NCBI RefSeq assembly: GCF_019414865.1
Contig: NZ_DXLG01000006.1
Coordinates: 1 to 25,024, forward strand
Reading direction: 5' to 3'
Source: Veillonella sp.
GTDB lineage: Bacteria; Bacillota; Negativicutes; Veillonellales; Veillonellaceae
DNA length: 25,024 nucleotides
Shown here: positions 7,776-16,048 of the stretch, one piece after another
Layout of the letters: each line of letters opens with the position of its first letter
Numbering within the stretch: position 1 is the first letter of the stretch
Made by a program: the position numbers and the translations under genes
The notes under the pieces: model-generated
The model's database searches: none
Told to the model about the DNA's origin: nothing
Seen by the model: only the letters and a program-made list of their open reading frames with translations

Positions 7776-7811
7776 TGGGACGAATTTTGTTCACATGGGA
7801 CGAAAAACGAT
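7776..7811 (+). promoter_or_regulatory. CggR operator (two half-sites, 20-nt period)
   Basis: TGGGACGAA occurs at 7776-7784 and again at 7796-7804, exactly 20 bases apart. The B. subtilis CggR operator is two copies of CGGGAC-N6-TGTC separated by four bases, also a 20-base period. The first copy here reads TGGGAC-N6-TGTT. The second keeps TGGGAC but not the TGTC part. It lies between the promoter and cggR, so autoregulation and control of the whole operon follow. Confidence 0.8.
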
Positions 7812-7844
7812 TCATACAATCCCAACGGGTAAAGGAGGGACCCG

Positions 7845-8870
7845 ATGAACGAGTTTCTAATGATATGTGAACGTATTGTTCCTGAAATCGTTAGTGTATT
7901 AAAGGAGCGATACAAAATATTAAACCACCTAGTTTATGAAGAGCCTATAGGCCGTAGAACATTAGCTACTGCAACGGACCTTCCAGAGCGAACTGTAAGA
8001 AGTCATATTGAGCTAATGCGTGCTAATGGTCTTGTAGACATTTATAAACCAGGGATTTTTCTCACTGATGAGGGACATGCAATTGTTCCAAAGTTGCGAA
8101 ATTTTTTAAATGAATTAGATCGTATTAACGAGCTAGAACATCGATTGACTGAAGCACTTCATATCGATAGGGTTATCATCACTCCTACAGAAGGAACGTT
8201 GATGGTAAAAAAACTAGGCTTTGCAGCAGCAAAGTTATTACAGGAATTATTAGAACCGGACTCTGTAGTTGCCATCAGTGGTGGTAGTACAATGGCTGCA
8301 GTAGCTGAGGAAATGCCTGTATTACCATTTAATCCTATTGTTGTACCGGCCCGTGGTGGCGTTGGTGAGGTTGTAGAATATCAAGCTAACGTAATTGCTT
8401 CGGTACTTGCTGAACGGCTTCGCGGTACCTATAAAATGCTCCATTTGCCTGATGGACTTTCACAAGACTCATTGCATATGCTCATGACTTGCGAACCTCA
8501 AATCAAGGAAATTGGTGATCTTATTAGTAGGACTGACGTACTCTTGTTTGGTATTGGTACAGCTATGAGAATGGCGGATCAACGCCATATAGCTGATGAT
8601 GTGCGTAAGCAGTTAGTAGATAATCATGCTGTTGGCGAAGCTCTTGGTCAATATTGCGATATAGATGGTAAGTTGATTTATTCCACTAATAATATTGGTT
8701 TATCTCTTCCTGATGTTGCAAAAATTCCCAATGTGATTGCTGTGGCTGGTGGACAAGATAAATCGAGTGCCATTATAGGTGTTATGAGAGCTTGTCAAAA
8801 AGGCATACTAATCATCGATGAGCAAGCTGCAGAAGGCATGCGTCAATTGTTACAAATTTCAGCATTATAA
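7845..8870 (+). CDS. cggR: Central glycolytic genes regulator (SorC/DeoR family)
   Basis: A 341-residue repressor. The N-terminal winged helix-turn-helix is at about residues 35-65 (GRRTLATATDLPERTVRSHI). The larger C-terminal sugar-phosphate-binding domain carries the SorC signatures ISGGSTMAAVAEE, VVPARGGVGEVVEYQAN, LLFGIGTAMRMAD and VAGGQDKSSAI. In B. subtilis, CggR binds as a tetramer and is released by fructose-1,6-bisphosphate, so it senses glycolytic flux; the same is inferred here because the gene heads gap-pgk-tpiA-gpmI-eno and a matching operator precedes it. AAAGGAGGGA (7831-7840) sets the ATG at 7845. The 58-base gap to gap holds an A/T-only hairpin (8886-8892 with 8900-8906), a possible processing or stability element. 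Confidence 0.92.
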   Translation: MNEFLMICERIVPEIVSVLKERYKILNHLVYEEPIGRRTLATATDLPERTVRSHIELMRANGLVDIYKPGIFLTDEGHAIVPKLRNFLNELDRINELEHRLTEALHIDRVIITPTEGTLMVKKLGFAAAKLLQELLEPDSVVAISGGSTMAAVAEEMPVLPFNPIVVPARGGVGEVVEYQANVIASVLAERLRGTYKMLHLPDGLSQDSLHMLMTCEPQIKEIGDLISRTDVLLFGIGTAMRMADQRHIADDVRKQLVDNHAVGEALGQYCDIDGKLIYSTNNIGLSLPDVAKIPNVIAVAGGQDKSSAIIGVMRACQKGILIIDEQAAEGMRQLLQISAL

Positions 8871-8928
8871 ATGAAGTTAGTAGTTAAATATTTTGTTAGA
8901 ATATTTTTGTTATTAGGAGGATCTAACA

Positions 8929-9939
8929 ATGGCAGTAAAAGTTGGTATTAACGGTTTTGGTCGTATTGGTAAATGTGTAGTACGTGCAGCGATTAATAAT
9001 CCTGACGTAGAAGTTGTAGCAATCAATGCTACTGGCGATAATGAAGGTACTGCATTATTGTTAAAATATGACTCTGTTCATGGCACAATCCCTAATGAAG
9101 TAACATTTGATGATGACAATATCTATGTTGATGGTAAAAAAATCCGCGTATTCCATGATCGCGATGCTTCTAAATTGCCTTGGTCTGAAGAAGGCGTTGA
9201 AATCGTTATGGAATGTACTGGTAAATACCGTGATGCAGAAGAAGCAAAGGTTCATTTGAATCAACCTACTGTTAAAAAAGTGTTGATTTCTGCACCTGGT
9301 AAAAACGAAGATTTAACTATGGTTATGGGCGTTAACCAAGATATGTACGATCCTGCAAAACATCACATTATCTCTAATGCATCTTGTACAACAAACTGCT
9401 TGGCTCCATTTGCTAAAGTTTTATGCGATGAATTCGGTATCAAACGCGGTATGATGACTACAATTCATTCCTATACAAATGACCAAAAAATTCTTGATGC
9501 ACGTCATAAAGACCCTCGTCGTGCTCGTGCAGCAGCAATGTCTATCATTCCTACAACAACTGGTGCAGCCAAAGCGGTTGCAAAAGTATTGCCTCAATTA
9601 AAAGGTAAATTAGACGGTTTCGCATTGCGCGTTCCTACTCCGGACGTATCTGCTACAGATCTTGTTTGCGAACTTGAAAAACCAGCTACTAAAGAAGAAA
9701 TCAACGAAGCATTCCGCAAAGCAGCAGCTGGCGAATTAAAAGGTATTCTTGGTGTATCCGATGTACCATTGGTATCTTGTGATTTCAGCTCTGATCCTCG
9801 CAGCTCCATTGTTGATGCTGATTTAACAATGGTTATGGATGGCAACATGGTAAAAGTTGTTTCTTGGTATGATAACGAATGGGGTTACTCCGAACGTCTT
9901 ATCGATATGGCAGCATTCGTAGCAAGCAAAGGCTTATAA
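8929..9939 (+). CDS. gap: Glyceraldehyde-3-phosphate dehydrogenase, GapB-like cofactor site
   Basis: Phosphorylating GAPDH, 336 residues, interconverts glyceraldehyde-3-phosphate and 1,3-bisphosphoglycerate. Catalytic Cys153 lies in SNASCTTNC, His180 in TTIHSYTND, and the Rossmann motif GINGFGRIG is at 6-14. The usual NAD-selecting aspartate after the second strand (VNDLTD, position 32 in standard numbering) is alanine here (AINATGD, Ala34). The companion Leu-Pro at 187-188 is Ala-Arg (DARHKD, residues 190-195). B. subtilis GapB, which prefers NADP and acts in gluconeogenesis, also has AINA and the PGKNED motif seen here. I infer NADP or dual cofactor use. AGGAGGATC precedes the ATG. It is the only gap gene visible and lies under CggR control. 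Confidence 0.96.
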   Translation: MAVKVGINGFGRIGKCVVRAAINNPDVEVVAINATGDNEGTALLLKYDSVHGTIPNEVTFDDDNIYVDGKKIRVFHDRDASKLPWSEEGVEIVMECTGKYRDAEEAKVHLNQPTVKKVLISAPGKNEDLTMVMGVNQDMYDPAKHHIISNASCTTNCLAPFAKVLCDEFGIKRGMMTTIHSYTNDQKILDARHKDPRRARAAAMSIIPTTTGAAKAVAKVLPQLKGKLDGFALRVPTPDVSATDLVCELEKPATKEEINEAFRKAAAGELKGILGVSDVPLVSCDFSSDPRSSIVDADLTMVMDGNMVKVVSWYDNEWGYSERLIDMAAFVASKGL

Positions 9940-9953
9940 TCCGGGAGGCTTTG

Positions 9954-11132
9954 ATGAAACTAACAATCGATGGTTTACAAGTAGACAACAAAACAGTATT
10001 TGTTCGTGTTGATTTTAATGTTCCTATGAAAGACGGTGTCATCACTGATGACACTCGTATTCGTAGTGCCTTACCTACTATCAATTATTTAATTGAAAAA
10101 GGGGCAAAGGTTATTCTTGCTTCTCATTTTGGTCGTCCAAAAGGGGAACGCAAACCGGAAATGTCTTTAGCACCATGTGCAAAACATTTATCTGAGCTTA
10201 TCAATAAACCAGTAGCATTCGTAGATGACTGCATTGGCCCTAAGGTTGAAGAAGCTGTAAAAGCATTACAACCTGGCGATGTATTGATGCTTGAAAACTT
10301 GCGTTACCACAATGAAGAAACTAAAAATGATCCTGAGTTTGCTAAACAATTAGCATCTCTTGCTGATGTAGCCATCAACGATGCGTTTGGTGTTTCTCAC
10401 CGTAATGCAGCGTCCGTAGTTGGTATTGCTGATTATATTCCGATGGCAGCAGGCTTCTTGCTCAAAAAAGAAATTGAAGCATTAAGTGCAGCGGTTGTAC
10501 ATCCTAAAACACCTATGGCAGCTATCATCGGTGGTGCTAAGGTAACAGATAAAATTTCTGTAATTTCTAATTTATTACCTAAAGTTGATGTCATGATTAT
10601 CGGCGGCGGTATGGCTAACGCTTTCATTAAAGCACAAGGCTGTAACATTGGTAGCTCCTTATTCGAAGAAGGCCAAGAAGCTATCGCTACAGATCTTGTT
10701 ATGGAAGCACGTGTAGCAGGGGCTAAATTATTGACTCCAATCGATGCTGTAGTAGCTGATGCTTTCAGCAATGATGCTAATACTAAAATCGTTGACGTTG
10801 AAAATATTGAAGATGGTTGGATGGTTCTAGATATCGGCCCTAAAACACGTGAGCTATATGTAGAAGCATTGGCGCCAATGAAGACTATTATTTGGAATGG
10901 TCCTATGGGCGTATTTGAAATGGAAAACTTTGCAGCTGGTACAAATGCGGTAGCAAAAGCTGTAGCTGAATCCGATGCGATGACTATCGTTGGCGGTGGT
11001 GACTCTGTAGCGGCTATTGAAAAAAGTGGCTTAGCAGACAAGATTAGCCATATCTCCACAGGTGGTGGCGCATCCTTGGAATTCTTAGAAGGTAAAATCC
11101 TACCAGGTATTGCTGCATTGTCTGAGGCATAA
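9954..11132 (+). CDS. pgk: Phosphoglycerate kinase
   Basis: Pgk, 392 residues, transfers phosphate between 1,3-bisphosphoglycerate and ADP in glycolysis and works in reverse in gluconeogenesis. The N-domain substrate site is visible as VRVDFNVPM (residues 17-25) and ASHFGRPKG (56-64). The hinge and C-domain nucleotide site show IIGGAKVTDKI, IWNGPMGVFE and the closing GGGDSVAAIEK and STGGGASLEFLEGK. The start at 9954 follows GGGAGG (9943-9948); the in-frame codon at 9879 lies inside gap and is rejected. Gene spacing is 14 bases from gap and one base to tpiA, so they share one transcript. Confidence 0.98.
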   Translation: MKLTIDGLQVDNKTVFVRVDFNVPMKDGVITDDTRIRSALPTINYLIEKGAKVILASHFGRPKGERKPEMSLAPCAKHLSELINKPVAFVDDCIGPKVEEAVKALQPGDVLMLENLRYHNEETKNDPEFAKQLASLADVAINDAFGVSHRNAASVVGIADYIPMAAGFLLKKEIEALSAAVVHPKTPMAAIIGGAKVTDKISVISNLLPKVDVMIIGGGMANAFIKAQGCNIGSSLFEEGQEAIATDLVMEARVAGAKLLTPIDAVVADAFSNDANTKIVDVENIEDGWMVLDIGPKTRELYVEALAPMKTIIWNGPMGVFEMENFAAGTNAVAKAVAESDAMTIVGGGDSVAAIEKSGLADKISHISTGGGASLEFLEGKILPGIAALSEA

Positions 11133-11133
11133 T

Positions 11134-11904
11134 ATGAGAAAACCCATTATTGCAGGAAATTGGAAAATGAATGGCACCATTGCGTCTGGATCTATCCTGA
11201 TCGAAGCGTTTAACAGCGTGTTACAAGATATGGAATTATCCTGTGATGTAGTTGTTTGCCCGCCTTTCACAGCTATTGAACGTGCTGTAGCATTAACACG
11301 CGATACAGCTATTGCAGTAGGCGCACAAACCATGGATTATCATGATGCTGGTGCATTCACTGGTGAAATTTCACCTCTTATGCTTACAGAGGTAGGCGTC
11401 AATTATGTTATCATTGGTCACTCTGAACGCCGTGAATATTATGGTGAAACAGATGAGACTGTAAATGCAAAAATTAAAAGTGCATTTCACCATAATTTGA
11501 CACCTATTGTCTGTGTTGGTGAAAGTTTAGAACAACGTGAGTCCGGTCATACTCTTGACTGGATTACATCTCAACTTAAAGGTGCTTTGGTTGATATTCC
11601 AAAAGAACAAGTTAGCCAATTGATTGTTGCGTACGAACCAATTTGGGCTATCGGTACAGGGAAAACAGCAACTGCTGATCAAGCTGAAGAAGTATGTAAA
11701 GAAATTCGCGATTACATACGCTCTTTATACGATGATGAGACTGCTGATGCTGTACGTATCCAATACGGTGGTAGTGTTAAATCTGAAAATGCTCTCGAAA
11801 TCTTAGGAGAACCTAATATTGATGGGGCACTCGTAGGTGGTGCATCTTTAGTAGTTGATGAATTTATTGATATTATTAAAGCGGCGAATCAAATAGGCGC
11901 TTAA
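11134..11904 (+). CDS. tpiA: Triosephosphate isomerase
   Basis: TpiA, 256 residues, interconverts dihydroxyacetone phosphate and glyceraldehyde-3-phosphate. The catalytic residues are Lys11 in GNWKMN, His96 in IIGHSERR and Glu168 in VAYEPIWAIGTGKTA. The phosphate-binding YGGSVK block and the final GALVGGASL follow. The length is normal for a TIM barrel. The ATG is one base after the pgk stop, with the ribosome site in pgk's last codons (tctgagg), which suggests translational coupling. An in-frame start at 11110 inside pgk is less likely. The next gene begins 13 bases after its stop. Confidence 0.98.
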   Translation: MRKPIIAGNWKMNGTIASGSILIEAFNSVLQDMELSCDVVVCPPFTAIERAVALTRDTAIAVGAQTMDYHDAGAFTGEISPLMLTEVGVNYVIIGHSERREYYGETDETVNAKIKSAFHHNLTPIVCVGESLEQRESGHTLDWITSQLKGALVDIPKEQVSQLIVAYEPIWAIGTGKTATADQAEEVCKEIRDYIRSLYDDETADAVRIQYGGSVKSENALEILGEPNIDGALVGGASLVVDEFIDIIKAANQIGA

Positions 11905-11917
11905 TATGAGGTTAAAA

Positions 11918-13444
11918 ATGGCTAAATTAAAGGCTCCCGTAATGCTAGTCATCTTAGATGGCTTTGGCATGGGAGATCAATCAGATACAACCAATGCTGT
12001 GGTACAGGCGAAGCCGCACTGTTTTAATCAATTATGGGATATGTATCCCCATACAAAATTAGAAGCATCAGGACTAGCGGTAGGCCTGCCAGAAGGCCAA
12101 ATGGGGAATTCTGAGGTTGGCCATTTAAACCTTGGCTCTGGTCGCATTGTGTACCAAGATTTGACTCGTATTACTAAAGACGTTGAATCTGGCGAGTTTT
12201 ATAATCGTCCTGTCATGCGTGAACTATATGATGAAGCAAAAAAACAAAGCTTACACGTTATTGGTTTAGTATCTGATGGTAATGTACATTGTTCCTTAGA
12301 ACATATTAAAGCAGTTATCAAGGGTGCACATGATAATGGTATTGAACATGTATATGTACATGCATTGCTTGACGGGCGTGATGTAGCACCTCAATGTGCA
12401 CAAGGTTATATCAAAGATTTAGAAGCATATATGGCAGAGCTTAATTGTGGTAAAATTGCCACCGTAAGTGGTCGCTATTATGCAATGGATCGAGATAATC
12501 GTTGGGACCGTGTGGAACTTGCTTACAATGCGATTGTACATGGTCAAGGTGAAAGCGCCGCATCAGCTTGTGAAGCGGTACAACAATCCTATGATAAGGA
12601 TGCAGCTGATGAGTTTGTACTTCCTACAGTGATTGACGCTGAAGGAACTATCAAGAATGGCGACGCTGTTATCTTCTGTAACTTCCGTCCAGACCGTGGG
12701 CGTGAACTTACAAAAGCTTTAGTGTTGCCAGAATTTGATGGCTTTAACCGTGAACCATTATCCTTGTATATGGCGACTATGACCAAATATGAAGATGGAT
12801 TGCCAGTACATATTGTGTACGAAAAAGACATCTTGTCAGAAACATTGGGTGAAGTACTCAGTGTAGGTGGCTATCGTCAATTGCGTATTGCTGAAACAGA
12901 GAAATATGCCCATGTGACGTATTTCTTCAACGGCGGTAAAGAGGAACCATTTGAAGGCGAGGACCGTGTCCTTGTAAAATCACCTCAAGTAGCAACCTAT
13001 GATTTACAACCTGAGATGAGCGCTTATGAAGTGACTGATAAGGTTGTACAAGCTATTCAAGATGAAACATATGACATGATTATCTTGAACTTTGCAAACC
13101 CAGATATGGTCGGTCATACAGGTAGTTTTGAAGCAGCTGTTAAAGCAGTGCAAGCGGTAGATACTTGTTTAGGTCGTATCGTAGAGGCTATACGCAACAA
13201 AAATGGTCATTTGTTGATTACCGCAGACCATGGTAATGCAGAGCTTATGGTTAACCATGAAACAGGTAAGGTGCATACGGCACATACAACGAACTTGGTA
13301 CCGTTAATTTTAATGAGTGATACTCTAAAATCGGCTACATTAGAATCTGGTAAATTATGTGATATTGCTCCAACCTTATTAGACTTGGCTGGCATAGATC
13401 AACCAAAATCTATGACTGGTCATAGTTTGGTAAAAAAAGCATAA
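11918..13444 (+). CDS. gpmI: Cofactor-independent phosphoglycerate mutase
   Basis: GpmI, 508 residues, is the Mn-dependent, 2,3-bisphosphoglycerate-independent mutase that moves the phosphate between the 3- and 2-positions of glycerate. The nucleophile is Ser65 in GQMGNSEVGHLNLG. Metal ligands are visible in LVILDGFGMGD (residues 10-20), in the ADHGNAELM block and in the HTAHT segment. It belongs to the alkaline-phosphatase superfamily and has the usual length of about 510. I chose the ATG at 11918, which gives the standard MAKLKAPVML start and has GAGG six bases upstream. ATG 11906 would add only MRLK. It is followed by a 122-base gap with a hairpin before eno. Confidence 0.97.
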   Translation: MAKLKAPVMLVILDGFGMGDQSDTTNAVVQAKPHCFNQLWDMYPHTKLEASGLAVGLPEGQMGNSEVGHLNLGSGRIVYQDLTRITKDVESGEFYNRPVMRELYDEAKKQSLHVIGLVSDGNVHCSLEHIKAVIKGAHDNGIEHVYVHALLDGRDVAPQCAQGYIKDLEAYMAELNCGKIATVSGRYYAMDRDNRWDRVELAYNAIVHGQGESAASACEAVQQSYDKDAADEFVLPTVIDAEGTIKNGDAVIFCNFRPDRGRELTKALVLPEFDGFNREPLSLYMATMTKYEDGLPVHIVYEKDILSETLGEVLSVGGYRQLRIAETEKYAHVTYFFNGGKEEPFEGEDRVLVKSPQVATYDLQPEMSAYEVTDKVVQAIQDETYDMIILNFANPDMVGHTGSFEAAVKAVQAVDTCLGRIVEAIRNKNGHLLITADHGNAELMVNHETGKVHTAHTTNLVPLILMSDTLKSATLESGKLCDIAPTLLDLAGIDQPKSMTGHSLVKKA

Positions 13445-13517
13445 TGTAGAGATTTTAGCTTTCACTATATTTATAGTTAATTAGAGTGATAAGCCTATAT
13501 GGTTTAGCTCAATATAT

Positions 13518-13541
13518 AATGATTGTCGTATGACAGTCATT
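13518..13541 (+). other. Hairpin in the gpmI-eno gap
   Basis: AATGATTGTC (13518-13527) pairs with GACAGTCATT (13532-13541) around GTAT: ten pairs with one G-U. No T-tract follows, so it is not a normal terminator. It sits 25 bases before the eno ATG and could be a processing or mRNA-stability element, or a partial attenuator. The rest of 13445-13566 shows no convincing promoter. Confidence 0.45.
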
Positions 13542-13566
13542 CCATTAGATCTTATGAGGTGAAGAA

Positions 13567-14850
13567 ATGGCAGTAATTGAACAAGTCATTGCAAGAGAAA
13601 TTTTAGATTCCCGTGGTAACCCAACTGTTGAAGTTGAAGTATGTTTAGAAGATGGCACTATTGCTACTGCTGCGGTTCCATCCGGTGCTTCCACAGGTAA
13701 GTTTGAAGCTGTAGAATTACGTGATGGTGATAAATCCCGTTACTCTGGTAAAGGTGTATTAACAGCTATCGACAATGTAAATGCTAAAATCGGTCCTGCC
13801 ATTATTGGTTATGATGCGACTGAACAAGTAGCTATCGATAACTTGATGTTGAAATTAGATGGTACAGACAATAAATCTAACCTTGGTGCTAATGCAATTC
13901 TTGGTGTTTCTATGGCTGTAGCTCGTGCGGCAGCAGAATCTTTAGATTTGCCATTATTTGCATACCTTGGCGGTTTCAACGCAAAAGAATTACCAGTTCC
14001 TATGATGAATATCTTGAATGGTGGCGCACATGCAGATAATAACGTAGACATTCAAGAATTTATGATTATGCCTGTAGGCGCGACTTCCTTCGCAGAAGCT
14101 CTTCGCAGCTGTGCAGAAGTATATCATACATTGAAATCTGTACTTCATGATAAAGGCCTTAGCACTGCCGTAGGTGATGAAGGTGGCTTTGCACCAAACT
14201 TGGCATCTAACGAAGAAGCATTAGAAGTCATTTGTGAAGCTATTAAAGCTGCTGGTTATGAACCTGGTAAAGACTTCAAATTAGCTCTTGACTCTGCATC
14301 TTCCGAATTCTATGAAGATGGCAAATACAATTTAGCTGGTGAAGGCAAAGTTAAAACAGCTGCTGAAATGGTAGATTTCTATGAATACCTAGTAGGTAAA
14401 TACCCAATCGTATCCATCGAAGATGGTCTTGCTGAAGAAGATTGGGATGGCTGGAAATTGTTGACAGAACGCCTTGGCGATCGCGTACAACTTGTTGGTG
14501 ATGATTTATTCGTAACTAACACAAAACGTTTGGCTCGTGGTATTGAGCTTGGTGTAGGTAACTCTATTCTTGTAAAAGTTAACCAAATCGGTACTTTAAC
14601 AGAAGCGTTCGATGCTATGGAGCTTGCTAAACGCGCTGGTTATACATGTGTAGTATCTCACCGCTCTGGTGAAACAGAAGATACATTTATCGCTGATATT
14701 GCGGTAGCTGTAAATGCCGGTCAAATTAAGACTGGTGCACCTGCTCGTTCTGAACGTGTAGCAAAATATAACCAATTGCTTCGCATTGAAGAAATGTTAT
14801 ACGAAACAGCTCAATATAAAGGTAATGACGTTTTCTATAATTTAAAATAA
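13567..14850 (+). CDS. eno: Enolase
   Basis: Eno, 427 residues, converts 2-phosphoglycerate to phosphoenolpyruvate with Mg. Family blocks in order are REILDSRGNPTVEVEV (residues 10-25), the mobile loop PSGASTGKFEAVELRDGD (38-55), VGDEGGFAPNLASNEEAL, the metal ligand regions LALDSASSEFY and SIEDGLAEEDWDGW, the catalytic-lysine strand ILVKVNQIGTLTE, and SHRSGETEDTFIADIAVA. It ends the cggR operon and is followed by a strong terminator. GAGGTGAAG precedes the ATG. The 122-base gap before it allows separate mRNA processing. Codon choice matches the highly expressed genes of the operon. Confidence 0.98.
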   Translation: MAVIEQVIAREILDSRGNPTVEVEVCLEDGTIATAAVPSGASTGKFEAVELRDGDKSRYSGKGVLTAIDNVNAKIGPAIIGYDATEQVAIDNLMLKLDGTDNKSNLGANAILGVSMAVARAAAESLDLPLFAYLGGFNAKELPVPMMNILNGGAHADNNVDIQEFMIMPVGATSFAEALRSCAEVYHTLKSVLHDKGLSTAVGDEGGFAPNLASNEEALEVICEAIKAAGYEPGKDFKLALDSASSEFYEDGKYNLAGEGKVKTAAEMVDFYEYLVGKYPIVSIEDGLAEEDWDGWKLLTERLGDRVQLVGDDLFVTNTKRLARGIELGVGNSILVKVNQIGTLTEAFDAMELAKRAGYTCVVSHRSGETEDTFIADIAVAVNAGQIKTGAPARSERVAKYNQLLRIEEMLYETAQYKGNDVFYNLK

Positions 14851-14878
14851 GATACGTTATATCTAATAGTCCAATAAT

Positions 14879-14902
14879 GGCGCCCTTCGGGGCGCCTTTT
14901 TT
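14879..14902 (+). terminator. UUCG-tetraloop terminator after eno
   Basis: GGCGCCC (14879-14885), TTCG loop, GGGCGCC (14890-14896), then six T (14897-14902). A seven-pair GC-only stem with a C(UUCG)G tetraloop and U-run is a textbook intrinsic terminator and separates the glycolytic operon from the pilus cluster. Confidence 0.95.
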
Positions 14903-15037
14903 GTATGCCTATAATACAAAAGTTTTCGCTTCGTGGATTTTCAAAAATAAAAGAGGAATTAAAGATGTGATGTCGAACCATATAACGCCATACGCTAGTG
15001 TGAGGTAAAAACATACCGCAAGGTATAGGAGGTGACC

Positions 15038-16048
15038 ATGTATGTAGATGTAACATTAGACGATATTATTCTGTATGCATTAGAGCATCATGTCAGCGAT
15101 ATTCACTTTGATCCAACTAAAAATGGTGTACAAATTAGATTACGACAAGATGGATTATTACAGACGCATATGACTGTATCAAACGAAGAGGCAGATCTTA
15201 TTATTAACCGTATCAAGGTATGTAGTACGTTAGATATTAGTGAAAAGAGATTGCCTCAAGATGGTCGTTGGGCATGGAGTCATAAGGATACATCGGTAAC
15301 GATGCGCGTATCTACATTACCCAGTTTATATGGAGAAACTTTGGTGTGTCGTCTTATGGGGAATGAAGGTAGTCATAAGGATCTAAAAGCGTTAGGCATG
15401 CGTGCAGATATTTTTGATCATATTGAACAGCTATTAAAACGTCCTTATGGATTGTTACTCATCTGTGGGCCTACGGGAAGTGGCAAGACTGCTACCTTAT
15501 ATGCCATGCTCCGCATGTTGAATTTAGAGGAAACAAAGCTAATTTGCCTTGAAGATCCTGTAGAGGCTGAAATAAAAGGAGCCATTCAAATTGGTATTAA
15601 CGAAAAAATCGGTTTTACCTTTGCAAAAGGGTTAAGGTCTGTACTGCGGCAAGATCCAGATACGATTATGATTGGTGAGATTCGTGATAAGGAGACGGCA
15701 GAGCTGGCTGTTAAATCAGCCTTAACCGGTCATCGCGTATTATCCACCATTCATACTAATACAGCTATAGGCGTTGTAACGCGGCTCATGGATATGGGAG
15801 TAGAACCGTATTTAATACGGGCTACCTTGATGGGGGCCATTGCACAGCGTTTAGTGCGTAAATTTGATGGTACATCGTATCACGGAAGGACTGCTCTGTT
15901 TGAATACCTAGAGATACCTGTAAATTCGGTTCAGTGGGATCAATTAGAGGCACATGTATTACTGTCCTTAGAAGATTCTGCCCGTGAAGCCGTAGCTCAA
16001 CATGTTACATCTATAGAGGAGGTGCATCGTTGTGGACTCATGCTGTAA
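15038..16048 (+). CDS. Short GspE/PilB/ComGA-type assembly ATPase
   Basis: A 336-residue secretion-superfamily ATPase, probably the motor for pilus or pseudopilus extension. Walker A GPTGSGKT is at residues 144-151, the Asp box LEDPVE at 171-176, Walker B DTIMIGE near 208-214, and the His box LSTIHTNT follows. An SDIHFDP motif near residue 20 starts the PAS-like N2 domain. Two things are missing compared with full PilB/GspE (over 500 residues): the N-terminal PilM/GspL-contact domain and the four-cysteine zinc finger. Both absences match the ComGA form. AGGAGG (15027-15032) sets the ATG at 15038; GTG 15032 falls inside that site. It is the first gene of the cluster. No clear promoter could be fixed in 14903-15037. 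pilT overlaps its end by 17 bases. Confidence 0.9.
   Translation: MYVDVTLDDIILYALEHHVSDIHFDPTKNGVQIRLRQDGLLQTHMTVSNEEADLIINRIKVCSTLDISEKRLPQDGRWAWSHKDTSVTMRVSTLPSLYGETLVCRLMGNEGSHKDLKALGMRADIFDHIEQLLKRPYGLLLICGPTGSGKTATLYAMLRMLNLEETKLICLEDPVEAEIKGAIQIGINEKIGFTFAKGLRSVLRQDPDTIMIGEIRDKETAELAVKSALTGHRVLSTIHTNTAIGVVTRLMDMGVEPYLIRATLMGAIAQRLVRKFDGTSYHGRTALFEYLEIPVNSVQWDQLEAHVLLSLEDSAREAVAQHVTSIEEVHRCGLML

Noticed and set aside
10433..11059. A 208-codon open frame on the - strand inside pgk
   Set aside because: Low-complexity Ala/Ile/Ser/Thr translation opposite a highly expressed gene; no ribosome site or motif.
14910..14915. TATAAT just after the eno terminator as promoter for the pilus cluster
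   Set aside because: A -10 match only: the -35 position falls in the GC stem of the terminator and no TGn extension is correctly placed. Possible but not supported.
14970..15008. Twelve-codon open frame (MSNHITPYASVR) upstream of the pilus ATPase, a possible leader peptide
   Set aside because: Ribosome-site spacing is poor (GAGG 13 bases away) and there is no attenuator structure after it.
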